Assembly: GCA_943356425.1 (NCBI GenBank)
Contig: CALRFE010000046.1
Coordinates: 1 to 6,129 of the forward strand
DNA from: Candidatus Nomurabacteria bacterium
GTDB lineage: Bacteria; Patescibacteriota; Minisyncoccia; Phycocordibacterales; UBA9973
Reading direction: 5' to 3'
DNA length: 6,129 bases
The notes beneath the pieces were generated by a model, which made no database searches, was not told the DNA's origin, and saw only the letters and a list, made by a program, of their open reading frames with translations. The translations under genes were made by a program, and so were the position numbers. This document shows positions 1 to 5,428 of this stretch, in pieces. The stretch's first letter is position 1, and each line of letters begins with the position of its first letter.

Positions 1-119
1 CCGACGGCACGATATGCGCGAGGAGAACCGGCGCGGTTCGCGACCTCCACATAGGTCAACGTCTTCCCTTTCGGGATCTTAGCGACGACACGATACACTT
101 TTTCAGAAAATGTTTTCAT
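1..119 (-). CDS. MGMT-family (alkyltransferase-like) DNA-binding domain protein, N-terminal part only
   Basis: Only the first 39 codons are in the window; the gene runs off the low-coordinate edge. The visible protein starts MKTFSEKVYRVVAKIPKGKT and continues through LTYVEVANRAGSPRAYRAVG. This matches the winged-helix DNA-binding domain of O6-alkylguanine-DNA alkyltransferases (F..kV...v..IP.G...TY..vA...G.p.A.RAVG), including the region whose arginine intercalates into DNA. Because the protein begins directly at this domain, it is a short stand-alone form, common as about 100-residue 'MGMT family' proteins. The active-site PCHRV motif would lie outside the window, so a suicidal alkyltransferase (Cys present) cannot be told from a non-catalytic alkyltransferase-like (ATL) protein. 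The ATG at 119 lies 6 bases after the CPBP stop, so translation is probably coupled. No Shine-Dalgarno motif precedes it. Family assignment is firm; catalytic status is unknown. Confidence 0.85.
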   Translation of the reverse strand, partial: MKTFSEKVYRVVAKIPKGKTLTYVEVANRAGSPRAYRAV

Positions 120-125
120 ACATTT

Positions 126-755
126 TTAGCTGGGAAAAATAAAAAAACCGTAAAGCACTGCGGTAAAATTGAGTACTGCATGACAGAGCGTCACGAGCAC
201 AAGGCTCGGATATCGGTCATACAAAAAAGCGAACAATAGTCCTGCCAAGAACGCAAGCGGTAATGACACGACCGGAAACGGATACATGATATGCATGAAA
301 GAAAAAAGTGCCGCATTGGAAACGATGACCGTGATCCTATGGCTGAAGAGATCTCGCAATGCTGGCATCAGAAATCCGCGGAACGCAAATTCCTGCAAAA
401 AAGAGATCACGAGAAATATCCACAAGAAATGGGATCGATGCCACCAATCGGCCTCCGGTCCGAACGGCAAGATCTCTTCTGAAAACTGGACAATGAGCGT
501 CACAGCGGCGAGCGTCGCAACAAGATAGGGTAAAAGATATTTTAGAGGTGTCCGTGAAGTTATTCCGAGATCGGATAATGTCCATTGTTCTTTTCTGATG
601 ATCCCGAACAATAAGATCGTCGCCACAAAGAGGATCATCAAGCGCCAATCTTTATTCAAGACATTAAAATAGATACAGAGTGGCGGTACGATAAAAATAG
701 CAAAGATCTGGAGTGCTCTCTGTTCACGAAGCGCTTTGTTCTCTGACCGTTCCAT
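126..755 (-). CDS. CPBP family intramembrane metalloprotease homologue (Rce1/Abi type)
   Basis: A 209-residue polytopic membrane protein. The CPBP (PF02517) motifs appear in order: a Q121-E122-x3-R126 motif followed by GFL, F151-x3-H155, and H192-x3-N196. In family members these polar residues form the intramembrane site that resembles the Rce1 CAAX protease. Hydrophobic segments lie near residues 16-31, 38-53, 72-91, 108-120, 142-158, 162-178 and 184-206. The first glutamate of the usual EExxxR is glutamine here, at the position regarded as catalytic in Rce1, so proteolytic activity is uncertain. The length is normal for a compact CPBP protein. Substrate and role are unknown; relatives act in prenyl-protein processing, bacteriocin self-immunity or unassigned membrane roles, and nothing nearby points to a bacteriocin. 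The ATG at 755 starts 3 bases after the DUF1211 stop (TAA at 759-761), indicating an operon. No Shine-Dalgarno motif is seen. The stop is TAA. Confidence 0.88.
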   Translation of the reverse strand: MERSENKALREQRALQIFAIFIVPPLCIYFNVLNKDWRLMILFVATILLFGIIRKEQWTLSDLGITSRTPLKYLLPYLVATLAAVTLIVQFSEEILPFGPEADWWHRSHFLWIFLVISFLQEFAFRGFLMPALRDLFSHRITVIVSNAALFSFMHIMYPFPVVSLPLAFLAGLLFAFLYDRYPSLVLVTLCHAVLNFTAVLYGFFIFPS

Positions 756-758
756 ATG

Positions 759-1385
759 TTATTTCGCTTGACGCACGCCAAGAAAATCGAACAGTATGCG
801 CGTACTATTTTTTGAAAGATTAAAAAGAATACCGACCGTCAAGACAAAGAGTGCAAAGTGGGTATCGAAACAAGATAAGATGATCGCGGTGATCGCGCAG
901 AGGACCGGAAACAAGATTCGCGCATATGCGTGCAAATTTTCGGTATACGAAACATCTTCAGTTCGGATCGTCTCAGATTCTGTCGCATATGTACGCATCC
1001 AAAAGAGCGAGAGTCCTATCGCAATGACATTCGCAGAGAACACAACAACAGCAGTCTGTGTGGAATCATACGTCCCGAGCAATCGAGAAGAGAACGGAAC
1101 AAGTGCGACAAAGAAGAGGAACACTGCATTGATATTTGTAAGCGCAATATCGATATTTTTTGCATAGACCGACGCGATGAAATGATGCGCTCGCCAATAG
1201 GTAAACAAAAGTGAAAATGAGAGCAGGTAGCTCAGAAAAAGCGGGGTGAGTTTCGTCAAAGCAATGAGCAATGACTGATTAGTGATCGTGCCGACGATTT
1301 CCGGCACGTGAATTTCAAAAACCAAGAGCGTCATGACGATCGCAAATATTCCATCCGCAAGCGCATCAAATCGAGTTTGTTTCAT
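759..1385 (-). CDS. TMEM175/DUF1211 family integral membrane protein (putative K+ channel)
   Basis: A 208-residue protein with about six hydrophobic segments (near 8-27, 38-64, 80-103, 112-130, 154-172, 175-194), the layout of one prokaryotic TMEM175 repeat. Family marks are the N-terminal R5-x3-LAD-GIFAI-x2-TLLV run (usual form R-x3-FSD-G.FAI..TLLV), YWRAHH at 63-68 and the ALVPFSSRLLG block at 94-104. Bacterial TMEM175 proteins form tetrameric potassium-permeable channels in the cytoplasmic membrane; channel function here is inferred from family only. The FSD triplet is replaced by L9-A10-D11, keeping only the aspartate, so ion selectivity or packing may differ. The ATG at 1385 is chosen because the family motif begins four residues later. 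A consensus extended -10 box lies 9 bases upstream and there is no Shine-Dalgarno motif. CPBP follows 3 bases after the TAA stop, so the two are probably co-transcribed. Confidence 0.85.
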   Translation of the reverse strand: MKQTRFDALADGIFAIVMTLLVFEIHVPEIVGTITNQSLLIALTKLTPLFLSYLLSFSLLFTYWRAHHFIASVYAKNIDIALTNINAVFLFFVALVPFSSRLLGTYDSTQTAVVVFSANVIAIGLSLFWMRTYATESETIRTEDVSYTENLHAYARILFPVLCAITAIILSCFDTHFALFVLTVGILFNLSKNSTRILFDFLGVRQAK

Positions 1386-1393
1386 CTGTGATA

Positions 1394-1402
1394 ATTATAT
1401 CA
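1394..1402 (-). promoter_or_regulatory. Extended -10 promoter (TGATATAAT) of the DUF1211-CPBP-MGMT operon
   Basis: On the minus strand the sequence reads TGATATAAT, a perfect consensus extended -10 element (TGn + TATAAT). No good -35 hexamer is seen 16-18 bases upstream, which an extended -10 can tolerate. The last base of the box (1394) is 9 bases before the A of the ATG at 1385. A start site 7 bases downstream of the box would fall at A1387, giving a leader of about 2 bases. It lies in the 40-base gap after the AI-2E gene, where no convincing terminator is seen, so read-through from that gene is also possible. Confidence 0.55.
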
Positions 1403-1425
1403 AAAAATACGTAGCAAATATACTT

Positions 1426-2436
1426 TTATGTTCTTGTTCTATAAATCGAAACGAGTGCGTACAGCAAACTCATGACAAGCGGGCCAGCAAGAAGTCCGAC
1501 AGGACCAAAGAGTGAAATACCTCCTAATACTGAAAATAAAATAAGAAGTGGCGGAAGGGCAACTTTCTTCCCTACTACGATCGGATTCAAGACATTGTCG
1601 ATCATGCTGACCAACAGCACTGCCCAGACCAAAAATCCCACAGCTGCCGTCGTATCACCGATCGCAAAAAGATACACCACGATCGGGCCGGTCACAAGAG
1701 CTGTACCGATCGATGGCACAAGCGATGCGACACCGCCCACGACTCCCCAGAGTGCCGCGTTCGATATGCCGAAGATCGCAAGACCGAGCCCGATAAGAAA
1801 GCCTTGCACGAGCGCGATCAGTAAGTACCCTTTGACGACGCCATTGATGGCATCTTCCAATTTTTTTAGAATTTTCTCGTCGTCCTCATCGGCAAGCGGA
1901 GAGAGGTGAATTATTTCTTGACGCCATGAGGTGCCATCTTTCAAAAAATAAAAGAGTGCGAGGACGACAAGAAGGAGAGAGAAGATGACCCCGATCGCTC
2001 CGGCAAAAAATCCGGTAATATGTCCCATGAAATTGCCGATCGCTTGCGTGATCTCATTTGCAATATTGAAAGAAAAAGACCCCGGCAGAACTGCATTCAC
2101 AGAATCACTCACATGTTGGATGAGCGTACTGAACGCTCCGCCAGAAGAGAGCGACGTCGGTACGTTCTGTAATTCATAAAAGATGATCGTACCAAAGAGA
2201 AGCAACGGACCGAGCAGGATCATGACGAAAACAATCACGGTACAAAGTGCCGCGATCCAACGTTTGCCGAAAGAAAAATGTCTGAGAAAAAAATTAAAGA
2301 GCGGATAAAACACAACAGCGAGCGCTGTTCCCAAGATCAGCACCGTGACGAACGGACGAAAAATAAGGAGTGCGAGAATGATGGTGACCAAAAAAAATCC
2401 GTAGAAAAAATATCGTTGTGCATCTTTTGCAGGCAT
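1426..2436 (-). CDS. AI-2E family (PerM/UPF0118) membrane transporter-like protein
   Basis: A 336-residue polytopic protein close to the usual family length of about 350 (PF01594). Hydrophobic segments lie near 10-26, 29-48, 60-88, 141-166, 203-225, 230-256, 262-285 and 298-333. A long non-membrane stretch (about 90-140) follows the third segment, as is typical. The conserved C-terminal half is clear: GGVASLVPSIGTAL (234-247), then D280-N-V-L-N-P-IVVGKK, then the GGISLFGPVGLLAGP block at 305-319. Named members include E. coli TqsA/YdgG (autoinducer-2 export) and proteins implicated in Na+/H+ antiport. The family label does not prove quorum-signal transport, and no lux-type gene is nearby, so the substrate is unknown. 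The gene follows the purA terminator and appears to have its own extended -10 promoter directly before the ATG at 2436. No Shine-Dalgarno motif lies in the usual window. The stop is TAA at 1426-1428. Confidence 0.92.
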   Translation of the reverse strand: MPAKDAQRYFFYGFFLVTIILALLIFRPFVTVLILGTALAVVFYPLFNFFLRHFSFGKRWIAALCTVIVFVMILLGPLLLFGTIIFYELQNVPTSLSSGGAFSTLIQHVSDSVNAVLPGSFSFNIANEITQAIGNFMGHITGFFAGAIGVIFSLLLVVLALFYFLKDGTSWRQEIIHLSPLADEDDEKILKKLEDAINGVVKGYLLIALVQGFLIGLGLAIFGISNAALWGVVGGVASLVPSIGTALVTGPIVVYLFAIGDTTAAVGFLVWAVLLVSMIDNVLNPIVVGKKVALPPLLILFSVLGGISLFGPVGLLAGPLVMSLLYALVSIYRTRT

Positions 2437-2442
2437 AGATAT

Positions 2443-2451
2443 AGTGTACCA
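2443..2451 (-). promoter_or_regulatory. Putative extended -10 promoter (TGGTACACT) of the AI-2E gene
   Basis: On the minus strand, TGG followed by TACACT gives an extended -10 with 4 of 6 matches to TATAAT. The last base of the box (2443) is exactly 7 bases before the A of the ATG at 2436, so the predicted start site is the start codon itself, giving a leaderless mRNA. The upstream -35 region falls in the T-rich tail of the purA terminator and has no clear TTGACA. A promoter is expected here because a strong terminator isolates the gene from purA. Confidence 0.4.
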
Positions 2452-2455
2452 TGCC

Positions 2456-2497
2456 TTAAAAAATAAAGAAGCCGAATTGCTTACGCAATTCGGCTTC
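2456..2497 (-). terminator. Rho-independent terminator after purA (guaB-purA operon)
   Basis: Plus-strand bases 2468-2480 (GAAGCCGAATTGC) and 2485-2497 (GCAATTCGGCTTC) form a perfect 13-bp inverted repeat with a 4-base loop (TTAC). Read on the minus strand, the stem is followed at once by TTTATTTTTTAA, a U-rich tract typical of intrinsic termination. The stem starts 26 bases after the purA stop. The plus-strand side lacks a comparable T run, so the terminator acts mainly on minus-strand transcripts. Confidence 0.9.
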
Positions 2498-2523
2498 CAG
2501 AACTTTATATTTTAAAAAGAATT

Positions 2524-3828
2524 TCAAATGAACACTTCCTTATAATCAGAACTATTCGGACCAGTTCCCACCGCGACGATCTCAACACGGCATTCGTCAG
2601 TTTTAAGGTGCCCTGATATGCGATTGATGAAATTATCATGATGGAGCAAATTAGCGACCGGCGTGTCATTTTTCCATCCAGGCACTTCCTCGGACACAAG
2701 ATCACCGACGGTAATTTCGGAAAAACCGTGCATGTAATCTTTTTTACAACCAACAAAAACTTTCATTTTTTCGACAGGACAGATATCCATTTTTGAAATG
2801 AAAATCTTATTCGTCCCGGTGATTTTGATTGCCCGGTTTAATGTCGGAATATCAAGCCATCCACAGCTTCTTGGTCGTCCAGTCGTAGCACCAAACTCAT
2901 TGGCGGCTTTGCGAAATAATTCTTCGTTCTCCGCATCCATTCTGTATGGAAACGGACCGCCACCCACCTTGGTCTCATACGGCTTAATGACACCATAGAC
3001 ATTGCGTATTGCAGTGTGTGGAATACCAAGCGAGGAACAGAGTACTGTTGGAATGGTACTTGAACTCGTAACGAATGGGTAATCTCCCCAATCTACATCG
3101 AGCATGAATCCCTGCGAACCTTCAACTAAAATGTCACCATCTTCTGAAAGTTCCATGATTTTTTCACTCATGTCACAAATCCATTCTGCGGATATTTCTT
3201 CTATTGCTTGAATCCAAAGCGTTTCTGCGTGGTCAACTAAGTTTATGTCAGCTTTATAACCATATTCGTCATAAAATTTCAGTAATAGATTTTTCTGCAT
3301 TTTAAAAAGTTCATTTTTCTTTGCAGTAAAATCCTCACGAAACAAGTAAAACATACGCAGGCCATTGCGGTACTTATCTGATGCAAGTGCAGGACCAATA
3401 CCGCTACCGGTTGTTCCAATTTTCTCGCCAGATTTGCAGTATTCAAGTGCTTTGTCGATAAAAGGTTCAAAAGGGCTCGCGAGTATCGTATTGTGAGCGA
3501 TAAATATCCTGTTTGAGATATCTATTCCCATTTTTTTGAGCTCATCGCGTTCTTTTTTGAATTTTACCGGATCAAAAACGACTCCGCCTCCAATCAATAG
3601 TGTAATCCAAGGAAACAGTGCACCCGACGGCAAGATATGACCGACAAATTTTTTGCCTTCATGTTCTTGTGTGTGGCCCGAGTTCGAACCGCCATTTGCT
3701 TTTACAATCGCCTTGTATTTTCGTTTTTTCTCTTTTACAAAGAGACAAAGAAGATACGATGCCCATTTCCCTTTTCCTTCATCTCCCCAACGGAGACCAA
3801 GAAGAAAATCAATAAATTGTTTTATCAT
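2524..3828 (-). CDS. purA: Adenylosuccinate synthetase
   Basis: A 434-residue protein, about the usual length (~430). It joins IMP and aspartate using GTP to make adenylosuccinate, the first step from IMP to AMP, in the cytoplasm. Visible motifs: P-loop-like WGDEGKGK (14-21) with catalytic Asp16; GGSNSGHT (46-53) with catalytic His52; GTTGSGIGP (138-146); EGSQGFMLDVDWG (236-248) and PFVTSSS (251-257); aspartate loop GATTGRPRSCGW (313-324) keeping Arg318 and Arg320; and SKMD (345-348), the guanine-recognition motif usually seen as TKLD. Asp16 argues against PurZ, the phage 2-aminoadenylosuccinate synthase. Oddities: Ser142 where most bacterial enzymes have Arg (archaeal enzymes also have Ser here), a degenerate C-terminal GPNSSD where GP(D/E)R is usual, lower GC than its neighbours and a TGA stop. 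The ATG at 3828 puts WGDEGKGK at the normal distance; an open extension back to 3972 overlaps guaB and is rejected. guaB ends 34 bases upstream, so co-transcription is likely. Confidence 0.95.
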   Translation of the reverse strand: MIKQFIDFLLGLRWGDEGKGKWASYLLCLFVKEKKRKYKAIVKANGGSNSGHTQEHEGKKFVGHILPSGALFPWITLLIGGGVVFDPVKFKKERDELKKMGIDISNRIFIAHNTILASPFEPFIDKALEYCKSGEKIGTTGSGIGPALASDKYRNGLRMFYLFREDFTAKKNELFKMQKNLLLKFYDEYGYKADINLVDHAETLWIQAIEEISAEWICDMSEKIMELSEDGDILVEGSQGFMLDVDWGDYPFVTSSSTIPTVLCSSLGIPHTAIRNVYGVIKPYETKVGGGPFPYRMDAENEELFRKAANEFGATTGRPRSCGWLDIPTLNRAIKITGTNKIFISKMDICPVEKMKVFVGCKKDYMHGFSEITVGDLVSEEVPGWKNDTPVANLLHHDNFINRISGHLKTDECRVEIVAVGTGPNSSDYKEVFI

Positions 3829-3862
3829 GTGTTTCAGGATTTTTTGTTTTTGAAAAAATGGT

Positions 3863-5329
3863 TTATTTGCTGTAGTTCGGTGCATCTTTGGTGATGACAA
3901 CATCATGCGGATGACTTTCTTTGACACCGGCTGCGGTAATGCGGGTAAATTGCGCTTTTTGTAAAGCGGCAATATCTTTTGAACCCGTGTACCCCATACC
4001 AGCGCGTAATCCGCCGATGTATTGGTTCATGATCTCAACGAGCGTACCTTTATATGGCACACGACCGACAATACCTTCAGGGACGAGCTTCTTGATATCA
4101 GCTTCGACATCCTGAGCATAGCGATCAGCACTTCCCTCTTTCATCGCTTCAACTGAACCCATTCCACGATACGATTTGAATTTACGACCTTCGTAGATGA
4201 TCGTCTCACCGGGAGATTCTTCAGTTCCCGCAAAGAGTGAGCCCGCCATGATGCAATCAGCACCACCAGCGATGGCTTTCACGATATCGCCCGTGTAGCG
4301 GATGCCTCCATCTGCGATGATAGGAATTTTTCCTTTCACTGCATTAAAAGCTTCCATTACTGCGGTCAGTTGCGGAACGCCGACACCAGTAACAATTCGC
4401 GTTGTGCAAATTGAACCAGGTCCAACGCCTACTTTTACCGCATCTACACCCGCATCCATGAGCGCTTTTGCACCTGCGCCAGTCGCAACATTACCCGCAA
4501 TGAGCTCGATCGTGGCAAACTGTTTTTTCAGTTTCTTTACCATATCGATGACACCTTTTGAATGTCCATGCGCAGTATCGACGACAATGACATCACATCC
4601 AACAGCAAGTAATGCACGCACACGGTCAACCGTATCAGAAGTTATTCCGACAGCAGCGCCGACACGCAATCTTCCTTTCGTATCCTTGCATGCATTTGGA
4701 AAATTTTTCAGCTTCATGATGTCTTTGTAAGTGATGAGCCCGACAAGTATTCCTTCTTTGTCCACCACCGGAAGTTTTTCAACTTTGTGGTTCTTGAGAA
4801 TGCTTTCCGCTTTTTTCATGTTAGTTTCTTTTGGCGCAGTGATGAGATTTTCTGTCGTCATAACTTCGCTTACCAAAAGATCCATGTCCTGCTGAAAACG
4901 CAGGTCGCGGTTCGTCAGTATGCCCACCAGCTTATTCCCATCATCAACGATCGGAATTCCTCCGATCCTGTTTTCTTTCATGAGATTGAGCGCCTGCCCT
5001 ATTTTGGCATCTTTGTGGAGCGTTAAAGGATCATCAATGAGTCCTGAGTCAGCGCGTTTTACTTTCCGCACTTCTTCAGCTTGTTTTTCGATGGTCATGT
5101 TCTTGTGAATGATTCCGATACCTCCCAAGCGCGCCATCGCAATGGCAAGCACATGTTCGGTGACGGTGTCCATCGCAGCAGAAATAAGCGGAACTTTCAG
5201 CACAATGTTTTTCGTGAGTCGCGTCGTGATGTCGACTTGGCGAGGCAATACTTCTGAGTAACTCGGAAGCATCAGCACATCGTCGTAAGTGAGCCCTTCG
5301 TGGGCGATCTTTGTTTTCGAGCGTGGCAT
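3863..5329 (-). CDS. guaB: Inosine-5'-monophosphate dehydrogenase
   Basis: A full-length 488-residue IMPDH, which oxidises IMP to XMP with NAD+, the rate-limiting step towards GMP. Domain order: catalytic barrel start with LTYDDVLMLPSYSEV (13-27); a tandem CBS (Bateman) module at about 94-210 (CBS1 with GGIPIVDD, CBS2 with KLPVVDKEG), which usually gives purine-nucleotide regulation; then the rest of the barrel. Catalytic elements are intact: D251TAHGHS, IAGNVATG (277-284), GPGSICTT (303-310) with the IMP-attacking Cys308, IADGG (338-342), YRGMGS (387-392) and the mobile flap Arg403-Tyr404 in SADRYAQ. The start at 5329 matches the family N-terminus. The 99-base upstream gap holds the ABC-F terminator and then a T/A-rich leader; TAAATT at 5359-5354 is a weak -10 candidate, and no Shine-Dalgarno motif is present. 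purA follows 34 bases after the TAA stop, which places both IMP-consuming branch enzymes together. Confidence 0.98.
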   Translation of the reverse strand: MPRSKTKIAHEGLTYDDVLMLPSYSEVLPRQVDITTRLTKNIVLKVPLISAAMDTVTEHVLAIAMARLGGIGIIHKNMTIEKQAEEVRKVKRADSGLIDDPLTLHKDAKIGQALNLMKENRIGGIPIVDDGNKLVGILTNRDLRFQQDMDLLVSEVMTTENLITAPKETNMKKAESILKNHKVEKLPVVDKEGILVGLITYKDIMKLKNFPNACKDTKGRLRVGAAVGITSDTVDRVRALLAVGCDVIVVDTAHGHSKGVIDMVKKLKKQFATIELIAGNVATGAGAKALMDAGVDAVKVGVGPGSICTTRIVTGVGVPQLTAVMEAFNAVKGKIPIIADGGIRYTGDIVKAIAGGADCIMAGSLFAGTEESPGETIIYEGRKFKSYRGMGSVEAMKEGSADRYAQDVEADIKKLVPEGIVGRVPYKGTLVEIMNQYIGGLRAGMGYTGSKDIAALQKAQFTRITAAGVKESHPHDVVITKDAPNYSK

Positions 5330-5376
5330 AGTAAGTTGTTTTATTTGTTAAAAAATTTAGTTGTTTTGCATAACTG

Positions 5377-5421
5377 TACTAAACAAAAAGCCGAGTGTCA
5401 AACTCGGTTTTTTGTTTAGTA
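5377..5421 (-). terminator. Intrinsic terminator after the ABC-F gene, possibly bidirectional
   Basis: Core stem CCGAGT (5391-5396) pairs with ACTCGG (5402-5407) around a 5-base loop. On the minus strand it is followed by CTTTTTGTTT, a good terminator tail, starting shortly after the ABC-F stop at 5429-5431. The inverted repeat extends through the A/T flanks to 20 positions per arm (5377-5396 with 5402-5421), with one non-Watson-Crick pair at 5390/5408. On the plus strand the hairpin is followed by TTTTTTGTTT, so it could stop transcripts both ways, although no plus-strand gene is seen. It separates the ABC-F gene from guaB-purA. Confidence 0.85.
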
Positions 5422-5428
5422 TTGTACC

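Noticed and set aside
337..648. Minus-strand 103-codon frame inside the CPBP gene
   Set aside because: It is an out-of-frame shadow of a gene with clear CPBP motifs, and no domain is seen in it.
1386..1425. Intrinsic terminator between the AI-2E and DUF1211 genes
   Set aside because: There is a T run (TTTTTT on the minus strand) but no stable GC stem directly before it; the self-pairing seen is short and A/T-rich.
1426..2436. Quorum-sensing (autoinducer-2) exporter function from the family name
   Set aside because: The family is functionally mixed, no AI-2 synthesis or sensing gene is nearby, and nothing in the sequence identifies the substrate.
2512..2526. TGA read as glycine (genetic code 25) at the end of purA
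   Set aside because: Reading through would add only three residues before TAA, all other genes are full length under the standard code, and no in-frame TGA interrupts a conserved domain.
2524..3828. purA as a phage-like PurZ (2-aminoadenylosuccinate synthase) for modified-DNA synthesis
   Set aside because: PurZ lacks the catalytic aspartate of GDEGKGK; here Asp16 is present and no phage genes are nearby.
3829..3972. A 48-codon in-frame N-terminal extension of purA, starting at an ATG at 3972
   Set aside because: It overlaps the conserved 3' end of guaB in another frame, shows no PurA homology, and the ATG at 3828 gives the normal distance to WGDEGKGK.
4302..4730. Plus-strand open frame of 142 codons opposite guaB (and a similar 145-codon frame at 1472-1909 opposite the AI-2E gene)
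   Set aside because: These are antisense shadows of strongly conserved genes; their composition is Pro/Ala/Thr/Ser-rich with no recognisable domain.
5330..5428. Purine riboswitch or other structured leader upstream of guaB
   Set aside because: The gap is only 99 bases, about half of it is the ABC-F terminator hairpin, and the remainder is A/T-rich without a conserved aptamer core.
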